Below are positions 52,804 to 61,563 of a stretch of DNA of 64,000 bases, one piece after another. Origin of the DNA: Faecalicatena faecalis (GTDB taxonomy: Bacteria; Bacillota; Clostridia; Lachnospirales; Lachnospiraceae); assembly GCF_012524165.2 (NCBI RefSeq), contig NZ_JABACJ020000019.1:1-64000 (forward strand), written 5' to 3'. The notes beneath the pieces were generated by a model, which was not told the origin of the DNA, did not search any database, and saw nothing but the letters and a program-made list of their open reading frames with translations. Numbering within the stretch: the stretch's first letter is position 1; every line of letters begins with the position of its first letter. The position numbers were made by a program, and so were the translations under genes.

Positions 52804-52851
52804 ATGCGGCGCAGTGTAGGATGACCAATAAATATGCTGCGCCGCATATTT
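52804..52851 (+). other. Intercistronic attenuator-like hairpin
   Basis: ATGCGGCGCAG (52804-52814) pairs perfectly with CTGCGCCGCAT (52837-52847), followed by a short ATTTT. It likely stops or protects part of the transcripts so that the binding protein is made in excess over the membrane complex. Confidence 0.65.
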
Positions 52852-52884
52852 TGCAGAAAAACAGATTAAGAGGTGAATACGTCG

Positions 52885-54402
52885 GTGAAAGAAAATTCTG
52901 TATTAGAGATGAGAAATATTTATAAAAGCTTTCCAGGGGTTCGTGCTCTGCAGGCGGTGGATTTTACACTTTGCGAAGGTGAGATCCATGCGCTTATGGG
53001 TGAGAACGGAGCCGGAAAATCTACACTGATCAAGGTCCTTACCGGTGTCTACGAAAAGGATGAAGGGGAGATTTTCTTAAAAGGACTGGATAACGCTGCG
53101 GTCATTCGTTCACCGCAGGATGCACAGAATCTGGGAATCAGCACTGTATATCAGGAGATCACACTCTGCCCGAATCTTACAGTTGCTGAAAATATGTATA
53201 TTGGACGTGAAAAAGGACTGGGCCAGAATTGGAAGAAGATAAATGAAGGCGCAGATAAAATATTAAAATCATTAGATATTCCGGCAAGAGCGACACAGCA
53301 GTTATCAAGCTGTTCTATCGCCATTCAGCAGATGGTAGCGATTGCCAGGGCGGTAGATACGGACTGTAAGGTACTGATCCTGGATGAGCCGACCTCCTCC
53401 CTGGATGAGCAGGAAGTTGCGAAGCTGTTCGGACTGATGAGGGATTTAAGAGCCAAGGGAGTAGGAATTATATTTGTTACCCACTTTTTGGATCAGGTAT
53501 ATGAGGTGTGTGATAAGATTACCGTTCTGCGTGACGGCAAGCTTGTCGGTGAATTTGAGATCAAAGATCTGCCGAGAGTAAAGCTGGTTGCCAAGATGCT
53601 TGGAAAAGAGCTGGATGATGAGGCTCAGATCAAGGATGAAAGCCAGGTATATGTAGCAGATGAGGCGATTCCACCTGTAATCGAGGCCGAGGGCCTTCAG
53701 AGCAATGCAGGGATCAAACCATTTAACTTCAACATCAGAAAGGGAGAGGTCAATGGATTTACCGGACTTCTCGGATCTGGACGAAGTGAATGCGTACGTG
53801 CGATTTTCGGCGCGGATAAAGTAATCGCAGGAACCGTTAAGAAGAATGGAAAACCAATTAAGATCAACAAACCACTGGATGCCATGAAGGCAGGCATTGC
53901 CTATCTGCCGGAGGACCGTAAGGCGGACGGTATTGTAGGAGATTTATCTGTCAGAGATAATATTATACTGGCAGCCCAGGTTTTGAAGGGATTTTTCAAA
54001 CCATTTTCAAAGGCCCAGGCAAATAAACTGGCAGACGAGTATATCAAGCTTCTGGAGATTAAAACAGCATCTGCGGATACACCGATCAAGTCACTGTCAG
54101 GAGGAAACCAGCAGAAGGTAATCCTCGCCCGCTGGCTTCTGACCCATCCAGAATATCTGATTCTGGATGAGCCGACCAGGGGAATTGACATCGGCACGAA
54201 GATCGAGATTCAGAAACTGGTATTAAAACTTGCTTCTGAGGGTATGAGCGTGACATTTATTTCTTCTGAAATGGACGAGATGCTCCGTACCTGTTCCAGG
54301 CTGATTGTCATGAGAGACAGAAAGCAGGTCGGAGAGCTTTCAGGAGAAGACTTGTCCCAGAGCAAGGTCATGGATACAATTGCCGGAGGTGACGTAGAAT
54401 AA
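52885..54402 (+). CDS. Sugar ABC transporter ATPase, double-domain (YtfR/RbsA-like)
   Basis: 505 residues with two tandem ATPase domains. The first has Walker A GENGAGKST and Walker B LILDEPTSS. Its signature region reads LSSCSIAIQQMVAIARA, a degenerate form of LSGGQ. The second starts with GLLGSGRSE (a Walker A lacking the GKT, typical of this family) and has LSGGNQQKVILARWL and LILDEPTRGIDIG. GTG codons at 52873 and 52885 are both possible; AAGAGGTG overlaps the first and lies about 9 bases before the second, so the second is favoured. Last base overlaps the next ATG. Confidence 0.92.
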   Translation: MKENSVLEMRNIYKSFPGVRALQAVDFTLCEGEIHALMGENGAGKSTLIKVLTGVYEKDEGEIFLKGLDNAAVIRSPQDAQNLGISTVYQEITLCPNLTVAENMYIGREKGLGQNWKKINEGADKILKSLDIPARATQQLSSCSIAIQQMVAIARAVDTDCKVLILDEPTSSLDEQEVAKLFGLMRDLRAKGVGIIFVTHFLDQVYEVCDKITVLRDGKLVGEFEIKDLPRVKLVAKMLGKELDDEAQIKDESQVYVADEAIPPVIEAEGLQSNAGIKPFNFNIRKGEVNGFTGLLGSGRSECVRAIFGADKVIAGTVKKNGKPIKINKPLDAMKAGIAYLPEDRKADGIVGDLSVRDNIILAAQVLKGFFKPFSKAQANKLADEYIKLLEIKTASADTPIKSLSGGNQQKVILARWLLTHPEYLILDEPTRGIDIGTKIEIQKLVLKLASEGMSVTFISSEMDEMLRTCSRLIVMRDRKQVGELSGEDLSQSKVMDTIAGGDVE

Positions 54403-55493
54403 TGCAGACAAAAGAAACAAATAAATTCAATATCAGTAATTTTGCATCAAAGCTGGCAGGAAGACAGATTCTGATTCCGATTGCAGCACTCTTGCTGTTG
54501 GCAGTATTCAACCTGATCGCTGACCCATCCTTCTACAAGATTTCGTTGGATGTCAACAGCGCAGGGGACCAGGTACTGTCAGGCTATCTCATTACCATCC
54601 TGGATTACGGTTCAGAGCTTGCCATTCTTGCAATCGGTATGACACTTGTAACTGCAGCGTCAGGAGGACAGGACATCAGTGTGGGCGCTACGATCGCGAT
54701 CGCAGGTTCCGTCATCTTAAGAGTCCTTTGCGGGTCAAATTCAAGACCGGACGAACTGCAGGCACCGATTATCGTAGCATTTTTAGTAGCATGTGTGGCA
54801 GGGATGCTCTGTGGAGCCTTTAACGGAATACTGGTGGCAGGCTTTAAGATTCAGCCGATGGTCGCAACTTTGATCCTTTTTACGGCAGGACGTTCTATCG
54901 CAGCATGGATCAACAACAATGAACTTCCAGTCATTAGCGATAAAGGATTCACATACTTTGGTGGATTCATCCCGGGAATTCCGGTTCCAACACCATTTTT
55001 CATAGCACTTGGCTGTATTATCATCATGGCGCTGGTACTGAAGTTTACAACCTTAGGATTATATGTGCAGTCCGTAGGTATTAATGAAAATTCTTCCAGA
55101 CTTAACGGTCTGAATCCTGCGTTCATTAAGTTTATCACATTCGTAATTCTTGGAATATGTGTAGCGGTTGCAGCTTTGATCAAGGTCAGCCGGATCTCAT
55201 CCATCAACTACTCCGTAATTGCCAAGGATATTGAGATGGATGCCATACTGGCAGTTGCGCTTGGCGGAAATGCTCTCGGAGGCGGTAAATTCAACATGGG
55301 AGCTTCTATCCTTGGAGCTTATGTGATTCAGTTCCTGGCAACAACACTTTACAAATTTAACGTAAAGTCCGATGCGATTTCTGCATATAAAGCAATTGTA
55401 GTAATCATTCTGGTGGTGATCAGTGCACCGGTCGTTAGAGAGAAGTTCAAAGCATTTACTGTGAAAATGAAAACAAAAAAGGAGGTTGGTTAA
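54402..55493 (+). CDS. Sugar ABC transporter permease 1 (YtfT-like)
   Basis: 363 residues, BPD_transp_2 family, about eight to ten membrane helices. Family marks are GMTLVTAASGGQDISVGATIAIAGSV, GILVAGFKIQPMVATLILFTAGRS and ALGGNALGGGKFNMGASILGA. The gene order binding protein, double ATPase, this permease, second permease is that of E. coli ytfQRT-yjfF (galactofuranose importer). Confidence 0.9.
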   Translation: MQTKETNKFNISNFASKLAGRQILIPIAALLLLAVFNLIADPSFYKISLDVNSAGDQVLSGYLITILDYGSELAILAIGMTLVTAASGGQDISVGATIAIAGSVILRVLCGSNSRPDELQAPIIVAFLVACVAGMLCGAFNGILVAGFKIQPMVATLILFTAGRSIAAWINNNELPVISDKGFTYFGGFIPGIPVPTPFFIALGCIIIMALVLKFTTLGLYVQSVGINENSSRLNGLNPAFIKFITFVILGICVAVAALIKVSRISSINYSVIAKDIEMDAILAVALGGNALGGGKFNMGASILGAYVIQFLATTLYKFNVKSDAISAYKAIVVIILVVISAPVVREKFKAFTVKMKTKKEVG

Positions 55494-55494
55494 T

Positions 55495-56517
55495 ATGGGT
55501 GGAAATAAAAAGAAAAAACCAATTACCGATACGACTCTCCTTTTGACGATCACGATTGTCGTATTCTTCTTAATGTATATCGGAGCGATGGTATTTCAGG
55601 GTGGCGGCTTCTTAAAGGCTCAGACATTTTTCAATATCCTGAATACCAATGCAGCGCTGATCATCACAGCCTGTGGATTAAGCCTGGTCATGATCACAGG
55701 CAGTATTGATATTTCCGTCGGCGGCGTGGTAGCCTTAGTCAGCATGTGTTGTGCGGTTTACCTGGATTACCTGGGTGGAAATGTATTCGTATCTATCTTG
55801 ATTGCGCTGGGCATCGGCCTCGCATTCGGTCTGGTACAGGGATTTTTGGTGGCTTACCTGGATATCCAGCCATTTATCGTAACACTGGCAGGGATGTTCT
55901 TTGCCCGTGGTATGACGACGATCGTACATACCAATCCGTTCAATGTGCAGAACAAAGCATTTGTTGCTTTAAAAGACACCAGAGTTGTTGTTCCCGGCAT
56001 GGGTTCCATCAACAGAATCGGAAAATATGTAGATGCTTATGTGGAAATCGGAGTCATTGTGGCACTCCTTGTTGTTGTACTGATGTTTGTTATGCTCAGA
56101 TGGACAAAGCTTGGCCGTTCCTTCTATGCAGTAGGCGGAAATAAGCAGAGTGCATTAATGCTTGGTATTAATGTCAAGAGAACAAGATTTCTCGCACAGT
56201 TATTCAGTGGAGTTCTGGCAGGTCTTGCCGGATATGTCTACTTCTTACATGTAGGTTCAGGGGCCCCATCTCATGCATCCGGAATGGAAATGAATGCCAT
56301 CGCATCCTCCATCATCGGCGGAACACTGCTGACAGGAGGTGTCGGTAACATTATAGGAACACTGTTTGGCGTACTGTCCTTAAGTACGATCCAGAATATC
56401 GTAGCATCCGCCGGACTCGACCAGGCATGGTGGACAGGAATCACAATTGCGGCAATGCTGTGTCTGTTCCTTGTAGTACAGAGTATCGTCATGGCGCGGA
56501 AGAAGAAGGCAGCGTAA
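55495..56517 (+). CDS. Sugar ABC transporter permease 2 (YjfF-like)
   Basis: 340 residues, same BPD_transp_2 family: GLSLVMITGSIDISVGGVVALVSM, GFLVAYLDIQPFIVTLAGMFFARG and SIIGGTLLTGGVGNIIGTLFGVL. The ATG at 55495 has AAGGAGG 9 bases upstream, and the in-frame GTG at 55486 is disfavoured. It forms the heterodimeric channel with the preceding permease. Confidence 0.9.
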   Translation: MGGNKKKKPITDTTLLLTITIVVFFLMYIGAMVFQGGGFLKAQTFFNILNTNAALIITACGLSLVMITGSIDISVGGVVALVSMCCAVYLDYLGGNVFVSILIALGIGLAFGLVQGFLVAYLDIQPFIVTLAGMFFARGMTTIVHTNPFNVQNKAFVALKDTRVVVPGMGSINRIGKYVDAYVEIGVIVALLVVVLMFVMLRWTKLGRSFYAVGGNKQSALMLGINVKRTRFLAQLFSGVLAGLAGYVYFLHVGSGAPSHASGMEMNAIASSIIGGTLLTGGVGNIIGTLFGVLSLSTIQNIVASAGLDQAWWTGITIAAMLCLFLVVQSIVMARKKKAA

Positions 56518-56540
56518 AAGAAACCCTATATCCATAATAT

Positions 56541-56590
56541 AAAAAAAAGAAAAAATTGTCTGTAACTCCAGACAATTTTTTCTTTTTTTA
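56541..56590. terminator. Terminator of the furanose importer operon
   Basis: A 20-base A/T-rich stem around TTGTCTG/CAGACAA (arms 56543-56562 and 56569-56588), flanked by A-runs and T-runs. Confidence 0.9.
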
Positions 56591-56651
56591 TGCCCTGATA
56601 TGATAAGACTGTAAGGTTGATACAGAGATTTCCATGCAGAGGAGGGAGTAT

Positions 56652-57068
56652 ATGATATCAGTAAAGAATGCGGAAAAAGAAGAAATATTAGATGCGGCAT
56701 TACTGCAGAAGTACTGGACAATGCCGGAAAGGGGGAAGATCAATCTGGTCTATATCAATTATGAAGGAATTACACAGATACTTCGCTTTTCCTATTATGA
56801 AACGTACATGAAGCAGCTTCTGAAACGTCTCAGTTGTGTAGAATTCCGTACTTTATACAGGGAGGCATTTCACGATTGGGGAATGCGGTTCATGAATACG
56901 TCAGAAATCACCGGATACGTGAAGTATTTAGCTGCAAGGTATGAAAATCAGGCGGTAATGATCGATGAGAATCAGGTCATTGTTTTTTCCCTTCCTGAAA
57001 GGGACAGGGCAAAGTATCTGTTCGAGACTGGAAGGGCGCTGCTAAAGGGGGCTGGATATCATGGATAA
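56652..57068 (+). CDS. Uncharacterised protein, first gene of the GTPase/cell-wall cluster
   Basis: 138 residues, soluble, no signal peptide and no motif I recognise. It is a mixed alpha/beta sequence with aromatic-rich segments (INLVYINYEGITQILRFSYYETYMKQLL). An in-frame ATG at 56634 exists, but AGGAGGGAGTAT leads to the ATG at 56652. Its end overlaps the next start by 8 bases, so it belongs to the same translation-coupled operon. The function is unknown. Confidence 0.75.
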   Translation: MISVKNAEKEEILDAALLQKYWTMPERGKINLVYINYEGITQILRFSYYETYMKQLLKRLSCVEFRTLYREAFHDWGMRFMNTSEITGYVKYLAARYENQAVMIDENQVIVFSLPERDRAKYLFETGRALLKGAGYHG

Positions 57069-57528
57069 AGCTGTTTTATTTCAGGTACTTTCCATGGTCA
57101 GTTTAATCAGTTTCATACTCTATTCTATATGCACAGAGAAGGATTATAGGGAGGAGTTAAGAGGGGAGAATCTTCAGTTTGCGGTGACCATCCTGGTGAC
57201 AGATCTGAATGGAAAATATCGCATATTTCATAATTTGAGAAGGCGTAAGGTAAGAGACTCGGTCAATCTTGACGAGGGTGCATACTACCTGGGAAATTCA
57301 TGGATCAGAGGTCTTATAGACCCCAATTATATATATTTGAAGGGGCGTTATTTAAAAAGGAGAGTGCTTTTATTTTTGCAGGCAGAGAAGGACGAGGTTG
57401 CTGTCAGTGTCCTGAGGGGAGAAATTGAAACGGCATTTGCTGTATATCGAGAGGATGAATACAGAATTTTAAAATTCAGCCAGAATGAGTATTTTATGAT
57501 TGATGATTTAAGGTTTGAGATTGCATAG
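57061..57528 (+). CDS. Membrane-anchored beta-rich protein (position of FhaB)
   Basis: 155 residues. One N-terminal membrane helix (about 5-24) is followed by a cytosolic beta-strand-rich domain (about 35-155). In Actinobacteria a protein of this size and topology (FhaB: one helix plus a forkhead-associated domain) precedes rodA and pbpA. The FHA phosphothreonine-binding signature (GR...S..H) is not visible here, so either the fold is degenerate or the resemblance is only positional. Overlaps the previous gene by 8 bases. Confidence 0.6.
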   Translation: MDKAVLFQVLSMVSLISFILYSICTEKDYREELRGENLQFAVTILVTDLNGKYRIFHNLRRRKVRDSVNLDEGAYYLGNSWIRGLIDPNYIYLKGRYLKRRVLLFLQAEKDEVAVSVLRGEIETAFAVYREDEYRILKFSQNEYFMIDDLRFEIA

Positions 57529-57556
57529 ATAGACCAAAGTCTAGGGGGTGGTTCAT

Positions 57557-58804
57557 TTGACAGAATTAACAATTCTTCTGATAGGGTGCTGGGCAGGAGT
57601 GTCTGTAAAGGCAAAATCGCTGGCGGGAATTTTCTATCTCGCTCTGGCTACCCTGATACTAATTATTATGGCAACATTGATCGAGATCTATGCCTGTTAT
57701 AAGGACCGTGATGTCACCTATCTTCATATCGCATTCATTCTCTCAGCGATTGGAATGATGCTTCAATATTCTTATAACTCTCCCAGGGCTGTGCTGACAG
57801 AAGTCATAATAGAAATGGCCGGGCTTCTGCTTGGCGTTATATTTGGCCTGACAGGGCTGTATAGAAAAAGATTGATTGGACTGCTGTGCTTTTTAGGAAT
57901 TCCGCTTGCATTGATTTTGACTCGTATCCTGGGGAAGGAAGTGAACGGATCATATCTTAGCATTTATAAAGAAAGCGTCATAACGCTAGGGTGTCTGATG
58001 CTCATGGCACCCATCGCAGCAGGATACTGTCTTTCCAGAGATGTAGAACTGACGAATAGGAAAAGACCATGGAAAAAGTTAGGGGAAGGGTCACTAAAAA
58101 GGGTAGATGCGCTTCCACTCAATCATTATCTATTATTAGGGCTTATATTAATAGTCGCGTTTCTTGCAGGCGTGATAAACAATGAGTATGGAACTGTCAT
58201 AGTGATCTCAGGTATGAATGCCATTATGTTTTTATTGTATGGTAGAAACATGCAGTCAAAAATAAGGTTTTCACTGGCTGGTCTGGCGGGGATCATAGCG
58301 GTCCTTGGAACAAGCGTAAAAGTAAGAAACCGCCTCTTAATATTTATTAATATTCAAAAAGCAATGGAACAAATACCATGGGATGCAGCTCCAGTTCTGT
58401 ATCTTCAGGAGAATATACACCACATTGGCCTATATGGAGCCGGAAATGGAGCGTTGGAACAGGACATCATCCAGAACGTGACTACCGATTATGCGATAGC
58501 GGGTATTCTCTATGGTAATGGACTGATATTTACCATTTTAGCAATCACACTCATAGTGTTATTGATAAAAAATGTATGGAATAGTAATGTTTCCACCAAA
58601 TATGAACGTATCGTGGTTGATAGCATTGGTCTTATTCTATTCATAATGACGCTGTTTGCAGTGTCCGGTGTTCTTGGTTCTTTTTTACTATCTGGGATCG
58701 GTGTTCCGTTCTTGTCACAAGGAAAGTCCACGAATATGGCGATGTATGTTTTGATGGGACTCTTGATAGTGATAAGAGGAAAGGGGGAAAGTATGCATGC
58801 TTAA
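57557..58804 (+). CDS. FtsW/RodA/SpoVE-family protein, divergent
   Basis: 415 residues with about ten membrane helices. The family's late motif is recognisable as GVPFLSQGKSTNMAMYVLMGLL (usual form PFISYGGSS), and the extracellular segment GLYGAGNGALEQDI...TTDYAIAGILYGNG matches the SEDS region preceding it. SEDS proteins polymerise peptidoglycan glycan strands together with a partner transpeptidase, here encoded directly downstream with an 8-base overlap. A GTG at 57548 is in frame, but AGGGGG lies 8 bases from the TTG at 57557. Divergence from the consensus leaves room for a specialised role. Confidence 0.8.
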   Translation: MTELTILLIGCWAGVSVKAKSLAGIFYLALATLILIIMATLIEIYACYKDRDVTYLHIAFILSAIGMMLQYSYNSPRAVLTEVIIEMAGLLLGVIFGLTGLYRKRLIGLLCFLGIPLALILTRILGKEVNGSYLSIYKESVITLGCLMLMAPIAAGYCLSRDVELTNRKRPWKKLGEGSLKRVDALPLNHYLLLGLILIVAFLAGVINNEYGTVIVISGMNAIMFLLYGRNMQSKIRFSLAGLAGIIAVLGTSVKVRNRLLIFINIQKAMEQIPWDAAPVLYLQENIHHIGLYGAGNGALEQDIIQNVTTDYAIAGILYGNGLIFTILAITLIVLLIKNVWNSNVSTKYERIVVDSIGLILFIMTLFAVSGVLGSFLLSGIGVPFLSQGKSTNMAMYVLMGLLIVIRGKGESMHA

Positions 58805-60230
58805 ACAAAAAACAAGATGGAAGAATCATCTATTGGTTACGGTGCTGATTCTGGGCTTATTAGTAAGCGGGAAAGTTTATCTGGGAAAAGCAGCGCAGGA
58901 GACGCCAGGAAAGTATGCTCTGGCAATCAGTAATGAAGTCACTATGGGAAAAATTTACGACCATGACATGAAATTAATCGGAAAGGGTGTAGACAATGAA
59001 ACGGAAATATTTGAAAAGGAATATGCGGAGTCCTTCTCCAACTTGATCGGTCCCGACATCTGGACCAGCCTGAAATCCTCTTATACAGTGAGAGGAATGG
59101 CAGCAGACTATTTGTATGGACTCAAACAGGACAGACTTAAGGAGCTAAACCCATTCACCCGAAATGTTGGCAATGATATTCAGCTCAGCTTAGAGGGAGA
59201 TTTGACTAATTTCATTTATAGTTTACTTACAAAAAATGCTTATACGGATTCAGCTGTGCTTGTTTTAAACTATAAAACGGGAGAAATTCTAGCAGCAGTC
59301 AGTCTTCCGGCATTTGACCTGAACGATGAGGGAAATTTGAACCTTAAGGATGGACTTCTCTCTGATGACAGAGCAGACAACAAAGTATTTAAATCTTCCT
59401 TAATGCTTGGTTCAACAATGAAGCCTCTGTTGTATGCAGCATTGCTCGAAATCGACCCCTCATTGGAACATCTGAACTATCAGTGTGTGAAGGGAAATCA
59501 CATGTTTCAGGGAGTACAAGTACAGTGTGACAGTAACGTATATCACGGTTCGCTTAGTACGATGAAAGAGGGGCTGCGTATTTCTTGCAACGGGTATGCC
59601 CTCGCTGCCGCTTCCGCTGTTCCCCAAAAACAGCTCCTTGAGAAGTTAAAGCGGTTTGGTTTTGATAACAGTTTTTCTTTTTCTCAGTCCCTTACTTATT
59701 CAGACAGTACATATTACGGGGCAAAAGCTGATGCGGGTGACAAAGTAAGGGCAGCGATAGGTGCAGGAAACTGTAGAGGCAGTCTGCTCAGCCTTGGTAT
59801 TTCATATAGCGCGATCTTCAACAAAGGCGTTGCACCGGCCCCAAAGATTCTTCTGTCTGTTCGTGAGAGGGGAAAAAGTGAATTTATCCCTACGAAGGAT
59901 GATAGATCAATGAGGATGTGCAGTGGAGAGACAGCAGAGAAAGTTGTGGAAATGATGGCAGGTGTTACAGAAAATGGTACCGGAAAAAGGCTGGATATGT
60001 CAGATCAGGGTTACAGGATTGCTTCAAAGACAGGAACAGCAGAGGAGACGGATCGTGTGACAAATACGCTCTGGTGTGTGGCAGGGGTGACGGAAGTTGA
60101 AAGCAGGGAGTCTTATCTGGTCATCACTTGTATTGACCATGCAAAGCCGGAATGGACAAGCTCGCAGGAAGCGTGTGGTGCGGCCAGAGAGATCTTGGAA
60201 TATCTTTTATTAAAAGAAGGTGGAAAGTAA
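58797..60230 (+). CDS. Penicillin-binding transpeptidase (PbpA-like class B)
   Basis: 477 residues. One N-terminal membrane anchor (about 10-28), a short dimerisation-like region and the transpeptidase domain. All three catalytic motifs are intact: S206-T-M-K209, S263-C-N265 and K411-T-G413. It cross-links peptidoglycan outside the membrane. The size and layout resemble actinobacterial PbpA, which also pairs with RodA. Overlaps the RodA-like gene by 8 bases. Confidence 0.9.
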   Translation: MLKQKTRWKNHLLVTVLILGLLVSGKVYLGKAAQETPGKYALAISNEVTMGKIYDHDMKLIGKGVDNETEIFEKEYAESFSNLIGPDIWTSLKSSYTVRGMAADYLYGLKQDRLKELNPFTRNVGNDIQLSLEGDLTNFIYSLLTKNAYTDSAVLVLNYKTGEILAAVSLPAFDLNDEGNLNLKDGLLSDDRADNKVFKSSLMLGSTMKPLLYAALLEIDPSLEHLNYQCVKGNHMFQGVQVQCDSNVYHGSLSTMKEGLRISCNGYALAAASAVPQKQLLEKLKRFGFDNSFSFSQSLTYSDSTYYGAKADAGDKVRAAIGAGNCRGSLLSLGISYSAIFNKGVAPAPKILLSVRERGKSEFIPTKDDRSMRMCSGETAEKVVEMMAGVTENGTGKRLDMSDQGYRIASKTGTAEETDRVTNTLWCVAGVTEVESRESYLVITCIDHAKPEWTSSQEACGAAREILEYLLLKEGGK

Positions 60231-60231
60231 A

Positions 60232-61560
60232 ATGAAGAAATTAAACTGGAAGAAAAGTGAAATGAATACCCACACATATCACGATAATTATGGAAACTCC
60301 CTGGAAGGAAAATCTGAGGAACTGTGGGTGACCAACCGCCTCCTTCTGGAACAGGCGGATGCAGTCAATCATTTTCCATACCTGAAAAGCTGGGATAAAG
60401 TAAAGCAGTTCGAAGAGGTAAGAGACTATTTTAAGGACATTGAACAGGATGATTTGGAGCCGGTATATGACAGGACCGGAAGTGGAATCGCGCCCATTGC
60501 ATTTCGGGACAGGGCAGGCATTTACTATGATGTGCTTTATATCAGAAAATCTTTTGAACTACTTCCGTTGAGCAGCTTTGAATGCAGGCAGTGCAGAATC
60601 TATTTTCTGGGTGCTCCTGGCGCAGGAAAAACAGTGAAGCTTATGAATCTTTATGAGATGATGAAAGCTCTGGAAATTCAGAGTGAAGGGAAATTGAATT
60701 CGGAACTAGATCTTTCCTTCGAGAGTAAGGAGCGAAGGAAAATACTCGATAAGCTGGCAGCTTTTAGGTCAGGAATTCTCCCTGACAGGAATAAGATAGG
60801 GGAAGAAATCGAGGGAATCCCATTGAGAGTCAATTACAGAGAGAGGAGCCTTCTGCTGGAGGCATATGCCGAAGCAGGAGAGCTGTACAAGGACCTGAAC
60901 ATGATGAGCAAGATCTGGCATAACGCAAATGCAGTAACAGTGTTTCTCTTTCCAGCAGATGAGTATCTGGAGATGGCTGCGGGCAGATCGACCCAGAGTG
61001 TAGATATACTGGAACGATATTACCATTATGGGCAGCGGCTTGGCGGGGCGAGCGGAAGACGTTTCTCCTTTATCCTGACCAAAGCAGATCTTCTGTCAGG
61101 AGTGGATAATAAGCATTTGAGGACACTGCTCAATAGGAACACACTTAAGGGAGAGGGAGGCTGTACGAGGTTGTCAGAATCCTCACTGGATTTTGATATA
61201 GAGGCCTATCAGGAATTACAGAGAGAGCTTGGGGCATATATCAGGGAAAGTAATCCTTTGCTCTGGGCATTGATTCAGAAAATAGGGAAGGTCCAGCCGG
61301 TAGATCTGTTTATCTGTGCGGATCTAAATGATCAGACTGATGATCCCGATCTGGGACATCAACGTCAGGTTCCGTTTCGGTCAGATGAATTTTGGCGGTA
61401 TATCCTGTGCAGGGAAGGAATTCTTTCTGGAAAAAAGAAGGGGTGTGAGGAGGTCACAGAAGAAGGAAGCAGGATACCAGATAGTACCGCAGACATTGGG
61501 AAGATGACTTTGAAAAAAATCGGTTTATTTTGCCATAAGTTTATGGGAGGGGAGATGTAA
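60232..61560 (+). CDS. P-loop GTPase of the TRAFAC type (possible DO-GTPase-like)
   Basis: 442 residues. The P-loop GAPGAGKT is at 127-134, and the G4-type specificity motif T-K-A-D is at 283-286 (FSFILTKADLL), which points to GTP rather than ATP. A CxxC pair (118, 121) sits just before the P-loop strand. The N-terminal 115 residues are a separate unknown region. No membrane segment. The ATG at 60232 has AAGGTGG 8 bases upstream; the GTG at 60220 is disfavoured. GTPases of this kind are reported next to GAP1-family proteins, as here. Confidence 0.75.
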   Translation: MKKLNWKKSEMNTHTYHDNYGNSLEGKSEELWVTNRLLLEQADAVNHFPYLKSWDKVKQFEEVRDYFKDIEQDDLEPVYDRTGSGIAPIAFRDRAGIYYDVLYIRKSFELLPLSSFECRQCRIYFLGAPGAGKTVKLMNLYEMMKALEIQSEGKLNSELDLSFESKERRKILDKLAAFRSGILPDRNKIGEEIEGIPLRVNYRERSLLLEAYAEAGELYKDLNMMSKIWHNANAVTVFLFPADEYLEMAAGRSTQSVDILERYYHYGQRLGGASGRRFSFILTKADLLSGVDNKHLRTLLNRNTLKGEGGCTRLSESSLDFDIEAYQELQRELGAYIRESNPLLWALIQKIGKVQPVDLFICADLNDQTDDPDLGHQRQVPFRSDEFWRYILCREGILSGKKKGCEEVTEEGSRIPDSTADIGKMTLKKIGLFCHKFMGGEM

Positions 61561-61563
61561 GCT

